Under the pieces are notes generated by a model that worked only from the letters and a program-made list of their open reading frames with translations, ran no database searches and was not told the origin of the DNA. A DNA stretch of 64,000 nucleotides from Alentia gelatinosa. Its lineage: Eukaryota > Annelida > Polychaeta > Phyllodocida > Polynoidae. The DNA lies in assembly GCA_950022655.1 (NCBI GenBank), contig OX465582.1, positions 93,448,704 to 93,512,703 of the forward strand. The letters run 5' to 3'. Positions 10,890-21,833 of the stretch are shown piece by piece (positions within the stretch are counted from its first letter, which is position 1; each line of letters starts with the position of its first letter). The position numbers and the translations under genes are program-made.

Positions 10890-11242
10890 CCGAGTAATGC
10901 CTTGAGGCATTCCCAGGCAGGGGACGATGAATGCCTTGAGGCACTCCCATACAGGGGACGAAAAATGCCTCCAGGCATCTTTTGGGGCCATTACTAAAAA
11001 ATGTATTCTATGTGACAAAATTCATAGACTTTCTTAAATTTTTCCAAACAATTGAAAAACACTATAGGTATCATTATTCAGTGTGGGTGTTCTAAATGTA
11101 TCCAAGACAACGGATATTAAATGCACCGGTTAGATAACATCTGGTACCATTGCCGTAAGGGCATCGTCCTCTGGGGGTATAATGCTACATGTCTGTAGGA
11201 CTCGGTATGTGGGCCTCCCGCTAGGAGGTCGGACTGAAAGGG
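10890..11242. mobile_element. piggyBac-like MITE, family C copy 3 (left end unclear)
   Basis: Right end GAAAGGG followed by TTAA (11243-11246). The left part has three units of GAATGCCTTGAGGCA(C/T)TCCCA type, a diverged form of the family palindrome, but no TTAACCC edge, so the left limit is approximate. It lies head to tail with copy 4 and shares its TTAA. Confidence 0.6.
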
Positions 11243-11246
11243 TTAA

Positions 11247-11574
11247 GGCCCATTTCCAGGCCGAATGATGCCTCAACGCATCATTTCTCTAAAATCAATA
11301 AAGTTGTTTTTGACAAGGAAATAATCAATCTGCATGAAATGTAGCTATAATATCGAAATCAATATTACTGAGCTAAACTGAGTGAAATATCATAGAATAC
11401 CAATAATATCACGTGATGAAACATCAAATTATAACTTTATCTAAAATGTGTTCATCCTCTAGAGATTGCACTATCACTAGCACCCGTCCTTTTTTTCTTT
11501 TTTTTTCTCCCCAGATTTCCTTTATTTTGGTACTTATGGGGAAAGCCCTGCCACAGGTGGCCGTCTTTAAAGGA
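11247..11574. mobile_element. piggyBac-like MITE, family C copy 4
   Basis: Follows TTAA at 11243-11246 and ends CTTTAAAGGA before TTAA (11575-11578). The left part has GAATGATGCCTCAACGCATC and the interior CACGTGATGAAACAT as in other copies. The left end is mutated from CCCTTT. Contains a T-rich tract at about 11489-11510. Confidence 0.62.
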
Positions 11575-11578
11575 TTAA

Positions 11579-13176
11579 AACAATTCTGTAACAAATTGGA
11601 CTTAAAGGCAGTCAATCATATGTTAATGTCATTGTTTGTGAAATGAAACGATTTACTACTGAGTGAATTTGATACTGCTCCTCGCTTGCAGTTCTGATTG
11701 CTTGAAGCTGAATCTATAGACTCTGTTATTAAAGAAAGTTTATTAAAAATTTAAAAAGGTTCATCATCTCACGTTTGACATCTCGTTAGATGGAGTGTGA
11801 AGTTACCATGCCCCATTGGACGTAACATACCAAGCGATGCTCTAATAAGTTTAATAATAAACTAAGAAGCGACAAGACGATTATTCCGCTTATGAAGATC
11901 AGACAGAATGGAAGAGATCTTTTATTAACATCTTCTCCGAGTTATTCACATCTAAAGCTAACGAACTGATACGTTCATAGAGGGATGACCTTAAGGCCAT
12001 ACCACACTGTGCGATTTCGGAACATAAATGTTCCTTTCTCGGCGACAAAAGAACAATCGTAAGCTCAGGCGAGGCCTAGAAATTGAGTCGGTTAGTGTGG
12101 CACCCCCTCCAGAACTTTGCTTAAGATAACAAAATCCCCCCCCCCCCCATGGTGATGTACCTTTGTCGCTGATAAATTGCAGTCTAATGTTCTGAAATCG
12201 TGACCGATAAATTAAAGAACCGGTTCCTTCCCGTTGTCGGCGACAACGGAGTTTAAGAAATACCCCCCGTGGTGCCCACCAATTTTGGCCAATAATTAGT
12301 CACTGGGTGAGCAGAAATGCCCCTGCCACACTCAGCCTGAGCCCTTCTCACCGATTTAGCTCCCATTTTTTTTTTCTCAGAACAATTCCTTTATTGTCAT
12401 AAATATATGGTCTTGTTTACAGTAGTTGTTGTACATGATTTCTACTCTTTTGAGAGTTGTATATCATACGCTTCCCCAGTTGGGATTGCCACATTACTGT
12501 AACCAGTTGTCCAGCAGTTACACAATATATACAATTTATTTGACAATAAAGTAGGCTGAAATTTCAGGCCTTATAAGCCTGTTTTTCATATTCGGCCTAC
12601 CATATACTAAGATGTATTACTTGTTCCTTTATCGGTGACCTCAAATCCCTGAGAAAATCGGAAGTCAGTCGTCCAGTGTGAACAGAATTTGCTTACGATT
12701 GATTCCCACTAATGACCACCACCCCCATATATAAATCCTGCTGTGATGGTCGCCATCCTGCGCAAACACATAAGAGTTTGCTTACGATTAACGGTGTTAA
12801 TCGGTGGGAAGGAAATAGTACACTGTGTTTCCCACTTTAAAGTAACAATTGATAATAGTCTAATGAAGATCAAAGACACAACAACGGAACAATATGATTA
12901 TGATTTGATTTACTTTACAAAAATCTAATGTGGTTTCTAAAAAAAACGTAAGATTATGTTAAGTCACACACAGTGGTTTAAAATGCAGTGATACTCGGTG
13001 GTGCAATACGAGTTCAACATCGTTGCTAAACCGAAAAGGATGGGCGCTCGAGGCTTTCTTGTCACATGAAAAGGTCCCGACGCAGAGGGACTTATCTATA
13101 TTACGGCTCAGTCCCTACAGCTAGTCTCAAATCATTTGTATGGTTATATATGACCACTGTGTAGCGGTTATTCACC
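11579..13176. other. Unassigned sequence, possible decayed MITE at about 11985-12260
   Basis: GTACCTTTGTCG followed by TGA or CTGA, with related words, recurs at 12155-12175 and near 51909 and 52355, suggesting an undefined old repeat family. A C13-14 tract lies at about 12136. No gene supported. Confidence 0.4.
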
Positions 13177-13472
13177 TTTATCTCACCCCTGGTATTTTTT
13201 CTTCATAGACTTAGCATTGGAAATTCGTATATAATTACCATTATATATTTAGGAAAAATATCCAATGGGGGATTATGTCACAAATGATAGCCGATTAGTC
13301 AATGTTAAGGGTGAGATAAAATCAGAAACCCATTCAAGTTTACGGTCAGAGCTCGATCCCATCTCGTTTGAATCACTGCATAATTCACGTGATTTCGCCT
13401 TGTGAATTACTACGTGATTCAAACTCGATGGGATACGAGCTCAGACCCTAAACTCTCATAGGTTTCCTCTAG
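13177..13472 (+). mobile_element. Family D bipartite hairpin element, copy 1
   Basis: Module 1 (13177-13321) begins TTTATCTCACCCCTGG and ends AAGGGTGAGATAAA. Module 2 (about 13325-13472) is a hairpin with outer arms AGAAACCCATTCAAG/TCATAGGTTTC, inner arms GAGCTCGATCCCATCTCG/CGATGGGATACGAGCTC and a tip AATTCACGTG..GTGAATTACTACGTG. Same order as copies at 14.9, 23.2 and 51.6 kb. Non-coding. No secure target duplication. Confidence 0.8.
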
Positions 13473-13755
13473 ATTATCTTCTGAATCCTGTCTGCAGATA
13501 TGAGCTGGCCATATTATGCAACCCTTTCAACTGGTTACATTCGTAGGTCATTAATTAGTTACATTCGTCGATTAAATAATCAAAGTTATGGCTAAGCAAA
13601 TCACCAAAGCTGGGAGTTTATATACTATTTACACATTTATTGTTTTGCATCGGCGTAGAGACTGCAACAATATAATAGCGAACAAATGAAAGTGTTTGTC
13701 CCCAGTCCCCTACAAACATTTTCAGCTAACAGACTTGCTTACACCATACACCAAC

Positions 13756-13872
13756 ACTGATCTCGGACTAGACTCTACGTAATATCGCATTCACTCGGAT
13801 ATTACTACCCGTCTTTTTCTTGGAGATTACGGCCGTTTTTATATGAAACCAGCTAATATTGTGTATATATGT
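13756..13872 (-). repeat. Family P element, partial (P2)
   Basis: CTCTACGTAATATCGC..CTCGGATATTACTACCCG followed by TACGGCCG and GAAACCAGCTAATATTGTGT reads as the reverse of the P signature (ACACAATATTGACTGGTTTC, CGGCCGTA, GTAGTAATATCCGAG). Arms decayed. Confidence 0.6.
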
Positions 13873-14922
13873 TCAGGATTCATGATGTATAAAACTTATG
13901 TATACTCTTTACATGAGAGCAGATATCGCAGTGCCTTCTGTGACTACACTCAGAACTACATTTCTCACTGCTGCTGTCATCTGGTTTCATGAAAATATTG
14001 CAGTTTCCCATAGATACCAATACTTAAGAACTATCCTTCTTCAGATGGCCTTCCAATCGAAGTTAGCACCGTGACATGCCTTTCTTTGCATTTTCTATAT
14101 GCTGAGATATGGAACTCATATTATCCCCAGTTATTTGAAAAAAAATCAAAATAATTTAGAAATCACCCAGCTACCAGCATTTGTCTTTAACTGTATGTTA
14201 CATTTACGAGGAACATCTGACAGCGGTTAGCGAAATGAGAAAGGACAACACGACCGGCACTTTCAGACTGACTTAAAGATCTGGAGGGCAACTTGCGTGG
14301 GCGATATTGGAGGACAAGAAAAGAAATCCCGCGTTGCTGGTGTCCGGCATGTCGGCGTGAAGCGCCTATTAGTCGGCCGGCTTCCGACAACGTCCACTCT
14401 CCGCCCCGAGTACTGCGAAACACAGGTTTCCAATCAGAGGCACTGCAGCCTATTGACTGGCTAGTTCCCGCGCTTTTACATCAAGCAGACGACAAATAAC
14501 CTCCCCGTGCTCCAGGCAGAGTTCGCGACATGCCTAAAGAGAAACTCACTGCTAGCTCCAAGCACATTCTTGCCCGGACACTCTCCAAGCACATTCTTGC
14601 CTGGACACTCTACATACACAGGCCTACAGTTGGGAGTTTAAAGGCAGACATACCTCACCTGAAAGGAACGTAGCTAGCAGCCGCGGGGGGTTTCGGAACA
14701 AGAAAATCAACTTAACCGATCTATTCTACCGCTTCTTCTGTAAAACGCTGGCCTTTTCTCTTCCCCCCAAGGATATCTAAAGTCACTCTGTGATCTAAAC
14801 TTCCGAAGTAATTAGAATCTGAACTTTATAGAACTGTGTCTACTAAATGTTAATTAAACGCATCTGAAGAGACTGCCCTGAATTGATGTAAATTCTTGCT
14901 AAATAAAGCATCGTTATTATTC
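13873..14922. other. Unassigned sequence
   Basis: No supported gene. Frames at 14187-14499 overlap on both strands and carry no domain. Contains the 27-bp duplication described separately. Confidence 0.5.
14556..14609. repeat. 27-bp tandem duplication
   Basis: CTCCAAGCACATTCTTGCC, followed by (C/T)GGACACT, occurs twice in tandem at 14556 and 14583 with one difference. Confidence 0.9.
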
Positions 14923-15217
14923 TTTATCTCACCCCTGGTATTTTCTCTGTTTAGACTTAACATTGGGAACTCGTATCCAATACCCATGAGGTACTTAAGA
15001 GAAATATCCAATGGGGGATCACGTTACAAATGTAAGCCCATTAGTCAATATCAGGGGGGAGATAAATTCAGAAATCTATTCAAGTTTAGGGTCAGAGCTC
15101 GATTCCATCTCGTTTGAATCGCGATGTAATTCACGCGGCTTCGCCTAGTGAATTACTACGCAATTCAAACTCCATGGGATACAAGCTCTGATCCTAAACT
15201 TTCATAGGTTTCCTCTA
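14923..15217 (+). mobile_element. Family D bipartite hairpin element, copy 2
   Basis: Same architecture and order as D1: TTTATCTCACCCCTGG..GGGGGAGATAAA, then a hairpin with GGGTCAGAGCTCGATTCCAT..ATGGGATACAAGCTCTGATC. The tip is TGTAATTCACGCGGCTTCGC..GTGAATTACTACG. Near 90 percent similar to D1 by eye. Confidence 0.82.
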
Positions 15218-15423
15218 TATTATATCGTTATGCTCAGTTGAACCACATCCCCTGTCAGTAGTCAATTCAGTAACGTCATTTGGATTTGGTACTTGTATTG
15301 TAGAATCCCATATTATTGTCAACTTGATTGCTGAAATAAAACCCAATTAATACTAATTGAATACTGATAATGAAGTTCAGTGAGGGATGTCAGTATGATC
15401 ACTGTGAGATAATCACCAGTTTA

Positions 15424-15691
15424 TTCATATATACGTCATCGCTTAAGTGTATGTATCGGCTGTATATTGACACGTTTCCTCTTCTTTACGTCAGCGTAAT
15501 GGCTGTATTTACCGCAAAGTGTATATGAACAGAATATTGTGTGCTGGACATGTATACATGGGTCATATACATTTTACACTTCTATAGATGAGGCGTATTC
15601 ACAACGGAAAATAGGACTACCTTGTATACACAAAATCATACCTATATACGCCGGGTGTATACATATATAAACTGGTGGTTTTCGCCCAGTG
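15424..15691. mobile_element. Family I related fragment (I3)
   Basis: Rich in GTATAC words with ATATACGCCGGGTGTATACA. Ends AACTGGTGGTTTTCGCCCAG, matching the right end of the 30-kb copy (GGTGGTTTCGCGCAGTG). The left end is unclear. Ordering of internal blocks differs from I1 and I2. Confidence 0.55.
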
Positions 15692-15995
15692 GGTTAAATG
15701 GCTCTGTACTCCGATTGGCTGCTGAACCAACAGCCGTTAGGGGATGACCAGCCCTGTTCCGGTCTGTTGTACATGCCTATGAGGGCGCTCAGGACACAAA
15801 AAAGGTTACAGTGGCACTGTTAGAGCCCTGCCACCATGTGGACAGTTTAGGAACTAGAGCAAGCGATAATGGGGGCTCTTCAAAGCATGGCAGCTGAATT
15901 GTATAAATCAGGGAGGCAGGAGAAGAATCCTCAAGTACAACTATTCCTATTCAGTTATTTTGTTTATGAATAAGTATTGACAATTCTATTGAATA
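15692..15995. other. Unassigned sequence
   Basis: No gene or repeat boundary identified. Confidence 0.5.
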
Positions 15996-16312
15996 TTTAC
16001 CTACTACATATAAAACGTTAGAATTTTGTTGAATCCGCTTGAAGCTGCTTCCGTACATAGAGACATAGTGAACCAGACCTAAGCATGGAGAATGAGGGCC
16101 CATGAGAGTGAGATTCTCGTACAGTGAAAAACTCGAACCTGGTCTTCTTTTTTGTAGGACTATACTCAGACAAACTTCTTCTCTTATGATTCATTTTAAG
16201 CCATGCCGAAATCAAAGTTTGATATTGTAGTTTTCTGATCTACTTTTCTCGTGAACGAACTTAGGGGTAGGATGGGAGGCTAGCCAAATACAATTCGACG
16301 AAGTCGCTAGTC
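15996..16312 (+). repeat. Interspersed repeat family M, copy 1
   Basis: Aligns along about 318 bp with 48851-49168 in the same orientation. Best-kept blocks are GAATCCGCTTG, ACATAGAGACA, AGTGAACC, GAGAGTGAGATTCTCGT, TGTAGTTTTCTGATCT and CGACGAAGTCGCTAGT. No inverted ends, A-rich tail or target duplication found. Class unknown. Confidence 0.7.
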
Positions 16313-16579
16313 TTTCTCATAAAAATCAGCATTACTGGCTATGATAGGGATGTATATGACATACTCACGGAGTTTGATGAACAATGTGAATATTTCCTAC
16401 ACAAATATTGAGAAACAGATGAAACTCACTCCGTCTCCTTATCATCATATATATACCTAGATATCATTAAACATGACATTTTACAGGTTTTTTAAACGAA
16501 AATATCCCCTAGAGTGTTAATTGTTCTGTTTATATTGGTTTCTATGTGAATAGAAAAGTCAACTAAATTCTCCATAATA

Positions 16580-17664
16580 CAGTAAAACCCCTCTTCCGGG
16601 ACACCCCGCTTAAGGGGGCACCCCGCTTAAGGGGGCAATTTGCTCGGAACGGAAATTTTCCCCACTATTAAGAGTTTCTTTTAACCCCGCTTAAAGGGAC
16701 ACCCCGCTTAAGGGGACACCCCGCTTTAGGGGACAGTTTTTCGGTACAGAAATGCTTAAAAACCCCGCTAAAGGGGACAGTTTGGAAGGACATCATATCA
16801 AAAACACTGAAAATCCAAGTTTATGGTGCCCGTTTGTACGGGACAGACAGAACAACTGTAACGTACGAATCTCTAATGTAACCAAATACCCAACATACTC
16901 ATCATTACTTATCACAACTAAATGTATTCAGCCAATTGGCTGTTAAGGTCTTTTGATTCCAATGTTTGTTGTTTATCAGAAAATGAGATTGTAAACCATC
17001 TGCATCATCTGAAAAACTCTGGTAATCTGAGAGATGTTTGTGTTTCATGAATAAATATAAAAAAAAAAAAAAAAAAAAAAAAGATAGGCTGAGCATTCCC
17101 GTGAGGGCCTGGGCGGCCAGAGTGTGTTTTTTCATGGTAGTAACCACATCTCTAGCGGCTCTGGGCGGGCCACAGTGAGTGGATATTAGAACCAGTGATT
17201 TTCGCGCCTGCTGAAGGTGTCAGGTAAGAGGCCCGCCTACAGGTTAGCTGTGGGCGACACAGGGAGGGCTTGGGGCTTTGAAGGGGCGGTATTCAGTGAG
17301 CCGTTGCGGCTCTAGGTGGCTCACGATGAGTCCTTTTAGGGCTGCTGATTTCTCTCAGAAGTTACTGGGGTGGGGGCGGGGGGGGGGGGGGGGCATTGAC
17401 CGGGGGTATAAAAAGGAGCGAATTTCACAAGGAAAGCATATCCACATTCAACCTCTATTATCTTTTTTATTTTGTATATTTATATTCATTTATATTATAT
17501 AATTTATATTTATTTACTTAATTATGTGTTATTGATAAACATTTTAATCTAATAACCATCGTTTCCTTCATTTATGTAGGTATTCTCTATTGTATAACCA
17601 TTGACAGACTGAAAACCCCGCTTGGCCCGGAACGGAGGGTGTCCCCTTAAGAGGGGTTTTACTG
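16580..17664. mobile_element. pogo/Tigger-like non-autonomous DNA transposon (family F)
   Basis: Inverted ends CAGTAAAACCCCTCTT and AAGAGGGGTTTTACTG, each next to a TA dinucleotide (16578-16579, 17665-17666), the target and CAGT start typical of pogo/Tigger (Tc1/mariner superfamily). The left subterminal region repeats CACCCCGCTTAAGGGG several times (about 16603-16735), words that are themselves near-palindromic. The interior has an A-run (about 17057-17081), a G-run (about 17375-17395) and no transposase frame. Confidence 0.8.
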
Positions 17665-17666
17665 TA

Positions 17667-18479
17667 ATAAGTACCAAAAGGACTGCATTAAGACAGTCGA
17701 CATTTTGTACAATCTCCTCCCTGTCTTGATGTTGGCTTAAGGCAGCAATATAGTGAATAACATGTTTACCTGCATTACCGCCTACTCTAGTTCCCGGTCT
17801 GGCCACATGGGGGCAGGGCGCACTGAGATGACATCTTAGTTATTAGTGACATGATTGGCCCTCCTGGCATGAGGAAGAGACTTGAATTCACCTCTTGCAC
17901 ATAAGCATGGCGCGGCGATCGCGGTGATAACGGGTTGCGCTGGTCTTATGTCACGGGCGTCCACTCGCCGAAAACCAGCGTCCCTGTGCTTACTCGAAAA
18001 CGAGGCATGCGACCTGGTGTGGTTTCATTGTGTTGTGGGTGCCTTATGTATAAAGACTTAAATGCACAATGTTTTTCACAGTTTGTTTTTCTATCACACC
18101 TTCTGAGGCATCACACCTGAGTAGAGGGTCTTGACCTCTGGAACAAGGTGTGAAAACACTGGACTTGGCCACATTTAAGCTGCAAGAACCATTCAAGAGA
18201 ATCTTTGAATATTGACATGTATCCCTTCAAATTGGTTATTTGGGACATATTCTAATACTAAAAGAACGGTAACAGTAGTAAAGAACATTTGAAGAGCAAC
18301 AATATAGCAGGTTTCTATGGTAACATAACAGTATTAATAAAATTTATTTGTTTCCCATGAAGTTGATCCTCCCATGTTATATTAGCAAGATTCAATATAT
18401 TTATTTCTTAATAGTGATAATATGCTATGCTGTAAATTCTACATTGGCTTAGTCTATGAATTCCTTTATTTTGATATTT
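17667..18479. other. Unassigned sequence
   Basis: No gene or repeat boundary identified. Confidence 0.5.
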
Positions 18480-18714
18480 AGTTAAAGAATCTTTGAGATA
18501 AAAATTTGTTTCTATACATTCTACAATAATATTTATCAAAATATCAGTCTCTAAATCAAAAACCAGCACAGTGACCCCCAATTTTTAAAGTAACTACCAT
18601 GTATGTGTTCTACAACACTTGGGAAACATATATATATTACTTCAGAATCAATATCAAAGAAATTGACATGGATTTGATTTTCAAGTTAAAATGTCTGATA
18701 TGCCTTTAAGTATA
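18480..18714 (+). repeat. Family S MITE, right part (S2)
   Basis: GTGACCCCCAATTTTTAAAG, CTACAACACTTG and a final AAATGTCTGATATGCCTTTAA parallel the right half of the element at 62168-62698. The left half is not recognised here. Confidence 0.55.
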
Positions 18715-18726
18715 AGATGTATATAA

Positions 18727-18814
18727 ATCTCCTCTGCAAATAATTCTCAACTAAGTTTTAGTTCATGCAAATCTCCACTCCAAATAATTCTCAAAAATGT
18801 TTTAGTTCATGCAG
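18727..18814. repeat. 44-bp tandem duplication
   Basis: ATCTCC(T/A)CT(G/C)CAAATAATTCTCAA followed by TTTTAGTTCATGCA occurs at 18727 and 18771 with a few differences. Confidence 0.85.
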
Positions 18815-18911
18815 ATATGTCAGAGCTTTCCTTGACTTCGTTACCTGACTGCCTAGAGACTGGTTGATCCTCATTGGCTGTTCCTTCAACAAGGGTAAAG
18901 TTAGGCCTGCT

Positions 18912-19016
18912 AACTCCGTATACCACAGTTATGGTATCTAGTACTATACAATGGCTAGTGGTTTACTGAGTCTCCATACATTTTCAATGGGGGCTTTGTA
19001 TACGATGGATAATAAA
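18912..19016 (+). repeat. Family P module-1 fragment
   Basis: CCGTATACCACAGTTATGGT, then GTGGTTTACTGAGTC and TTTGTATACGATGGATAATAA, match 59254-59365, the outer module of the P element inserted at 58969. The hairpin module is absent here. Confidence 0.75.
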
Positions 19017-19475
19017 TCTTAATATATCAGAAATGAAGGTGTTTGCTTCTCACTGGCTTCGGTTGCCTTCAAGAACCCCCTGCATTGAACCTTTTCAGGA
19101 TTGAAAATTGCACAGGCCCTTCTTGTAGCTAGTATATATGTTGTCAGCAACAATAGTGTATCGAATGACCAAGTACCTACTTCACATCTCTTACCTTTTT
19201 TCTTATTATCCACCTTATCCGAAACTGCGGTTGACAATGTAGGGAGGCTCATTATCGCTACCGAAGGAGAAAACACACATCTGTATTGTCCTAGGAGAAT
19301 ACGGGTAAGAAGTCCCGGTAACATCACCTAATATTCAAAGTATTGTGTGAGAAGATCGGCGGCCATTTGTCTTTTCCTCAATAACTTAAATTTGCGATGC
19401 TGAATAATAGAGTACAACAGGACCCTGCATCTAAATCTTAGTAGAAACAGAACGAGAGTTAATAGTATTAGTGTT
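19017..19475. other. Unassigned sequence
   Basis: Overlapping frames of 76 and 102 codons on opposite strands at about 19019-19331 carry no recognisable domain. No gene called. Confidence 0.5.
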
Positions 19476-20077
19476 TATCCTATCCCTAATAAAAACCCAT
19501 AGGCTTAACATGGGATTTGTTTATGTTGCGGGTGTGACATAAAGTGTTGTTTATGTCATTACTTTCTAATGCTGAACAAATTTGGAAACGGGGTAGGATA
19601 AAATCTAGACGCCACTCGTTTGAGTTTGAGTTCATTTATGTCACTCATTTTGTTGGCTTCGTAATGTCACTCGTGACATTACCGAGCCAACAGAATGTGT
19701 GATATAAATATACTCAGACTCAAACTCGTGACGTCTCTTGATATTATTGCACGATGGCCAGGTGACATAGTACTGTGCTCGGTGTCAATGACTTTAGAAT
19801 AATAGGAAATATGTGAACACCCACCGATATACAGTTATTGTTGTGTAATTAGCCATTTTATTTCTTTCAAGTTGCTTACGAGAATGAGCCAGATTGCCAA
19901 GTAAGGTCAAGTCGGCAACAATTCATAGATCGCATTACTGTGACGTCACTCATGTTCTGGTGGCTGAATGGTCAATTTTCTGTATCACCCTCGTGCAATA
20001 AATGACACTTTACTGCACGCTCTCCCAAATACAGTGACTTAATGTTAAGCCTACGGTTTTTTATTAGGGGTAGGATA
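19476..20077 (+). mobile_element. Family W bipartite element
   Basis: Ends TATCCTATCCCTAATAAAAA and TTTTTATTAGGGGTAGGATA continue inward as CATAGGCTTAACAT/ATGTTAAGCC, giving about 36-bp inverted termini. Inside, GGGGTAGGATAAAA (about 19592) closes a first module. A hairpin follows (about 19609-19740) with ACTCAAACTCGTG arms and tip GGCTTCGTAATGTCAC/GTGACATTACCGAGCC. Order and signature words parallel family D. Flanks are compatible with a TA target. Confidence 0.72.
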
Positions 20078-20097
20078 GCCGTTTATATACATCCTTC

Positions 20098-20160
20098 TTG
20101 TAGTTGACTCTACGCAATATTATTACTCACTCTCAGATATTACTATGCGTCAACTACACA
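20098..20160. repeat. Family P hairpin remnant (P3a)
   Basis: GTAGTTGACTCTACGCAATA and ATATTACTATGCGTCAACTA are inverted copies around a short loop, carrying the P core GTTGACGCRTAGTAATAT. Confidence 0.7.
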
Positions 20161-20261
20161 AAGAACGTTCCCATTTGTATCCGAAACAGGTTAGATTTCT
20201 GTGTTTATCTACCTGATAGAATATCTCCATAGATAAAGTGTGTTTTACAGCAGCCGGTGCA

Positions 20262-20575
20262 AAAATACACAATATTGACTGGTTTAAGATACCAGCGGCC
20301 GTATGCTCCGAGGAGTTGACGCATAGTAATATCCAAGCGTATGCAAGGATATTGCGCAGAGGCAAATCCGAGGAGCATACAACCTATTCTGGACAAGTGG
20401 CATGTCAATATCAGTTCGTTTTCGTTATGCACTATTTTTCCATAAGCACTATTTTTCTGTATGCGCCACCCGGAGCATACAACATATCCGTATGCGCCGG
20501 GTGTGTCCATGTACACTCCCTATGTATTTTCTTTGGACGCTTTGTATTAGGTGGATGATAAAAAGATGTTGTATG
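20262..20575 (+). mobile_element. Family P bipartite element, copy 3
   Basis: ACACAATATTGACTGGTTTA, CGGCCGTATGCTCCGAGGAG, TTGACGCATAGTAATATCC, then CATTTTTC and TATGCGCCACCCGGAGCATA, closing at TTGTATTAGGTGGATGATAA. Collinear with 51037-51376. The inner return arm is imperfect. No coding capacity. Confidence 0.72.
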
Positions 20576-21107
20576 CGCCATCGTACAATAAGCAGCGCAT
20601 ACAAAAAATTCCAAAAACACCACCGATCGGGTGAATTGCGAACTAGCTATTTAGTTTTTCCTGAGAAAACGTAAGTTCATAATTCGATAGATTTGTTGGC
20701 GGGTATCAAATGGTATCAAATGGTATTAAACAAGCGTACAAGTTATGAAGGTGCAATGGCTGAACGGTCAATGCTCCCAGGTGAATTTTAAGCTTCTTAT
20801 AGTAGAGCAAATACCACTGAATGAGTTTTTGTTTACAATATTGAGAATGTCAGCTTGTTATAGCCCTGGATATGAATGAAATCATATCCAAATTACGCCC
20901 TTTTAACAACAGTAACATCACTCTAGATTAAAAGAGTCTGCTAAAAATCACTGAGGATAAAAATAAAAGGTGATACGAATCTAATGTAAAGTTATTATGA
21001 AGGTGTCAAATTACAATGTAGAGAAGGTATAGTCAATGGTTTACGGTATTACCTTAGGTTTAGAGTAGTATAAGAGTTCTGATTTTGATTCTGTAAATCT
21101 ACTTATG
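20576..21107. other. Unassigned sequence
   Basis: TGGTATCAAATGGTATCAAATGGTATTAAA near 20709 is a short triplicate. No gene or element boundary seen. Confidence 0.5.
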
Positions 21108-21391
21108 TAAGGCCCGGCATCCACCTACTGCGATATGGTTCCGATATGGTCTATGATGCACTTCCCGATAAAAAATCAAAATCGCGTAGGAAGGTCACAT
21201 AATATTAGGGCAGTTGACCACGTTCCTGTGATTAGACACCGATAAAACCCCCACACAATGCATGATGAATTGGCATGTCTAGACATATGTCTACGATGTC
21301 ATGTCTATTTTACAGTGCTCCAGGCGATTAACGTAGAGACAATACTATCACCTGTATTGTCAACGGAATATGAGATGATGAGATGGTGAGA

Positions 21392-21575
21392 TGCGGTGCT
21401 ATTGGGTACTTAATTGTAGACCGTCGTAGCCCGTCGTAGTAGGTGGGAGGGACCCCTAAGGCTCTACGATGGCGTCGGCGACATGCAGTGCTATTGGGTA
21501 CTTAAACGTAGACCGTCGTAGCCCGTCGTAGTAGGTGGGAGGGACCCCTAAGGCTCTACATGGCAAAGCTTATAA
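21392..21575. repeat. 92-bp tandem duplication inside A2
   Basis: TGCTATTGGGTACTTAA, TAGACCGTCGTAGCCCGTCG, TAGTAGGTGGGAGGGACCCC and TAAGGCTCTAC occur at about 21397 and again at 21489. The unit contains the CGTAGTAGGTGG word found in the A termini. Confidence 0.88.
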
Positions 21576-21833
21576 GCATCTCTAGGCATTACATGGCAAT
21601 GCCTCCAATCATCTTCAGGCATTACACAGCAATGCCTCCAAGCATCCTAAGGCTCTACACAACAAAGTCCCCAGGCATCTTCAAGGCTGAGAGACTTTAG
21701 AAAACCAAGGAATGTTCTCCCCTCTAATGGTCCATCATCATGAACTTGATCTAATTGCGTGAAACTAGAATTCAATTTACTTTCTTCTATCGTCAACCAT
21801 CTGTCTGTATATAGAAGACAGTAAGGCCCCGCA

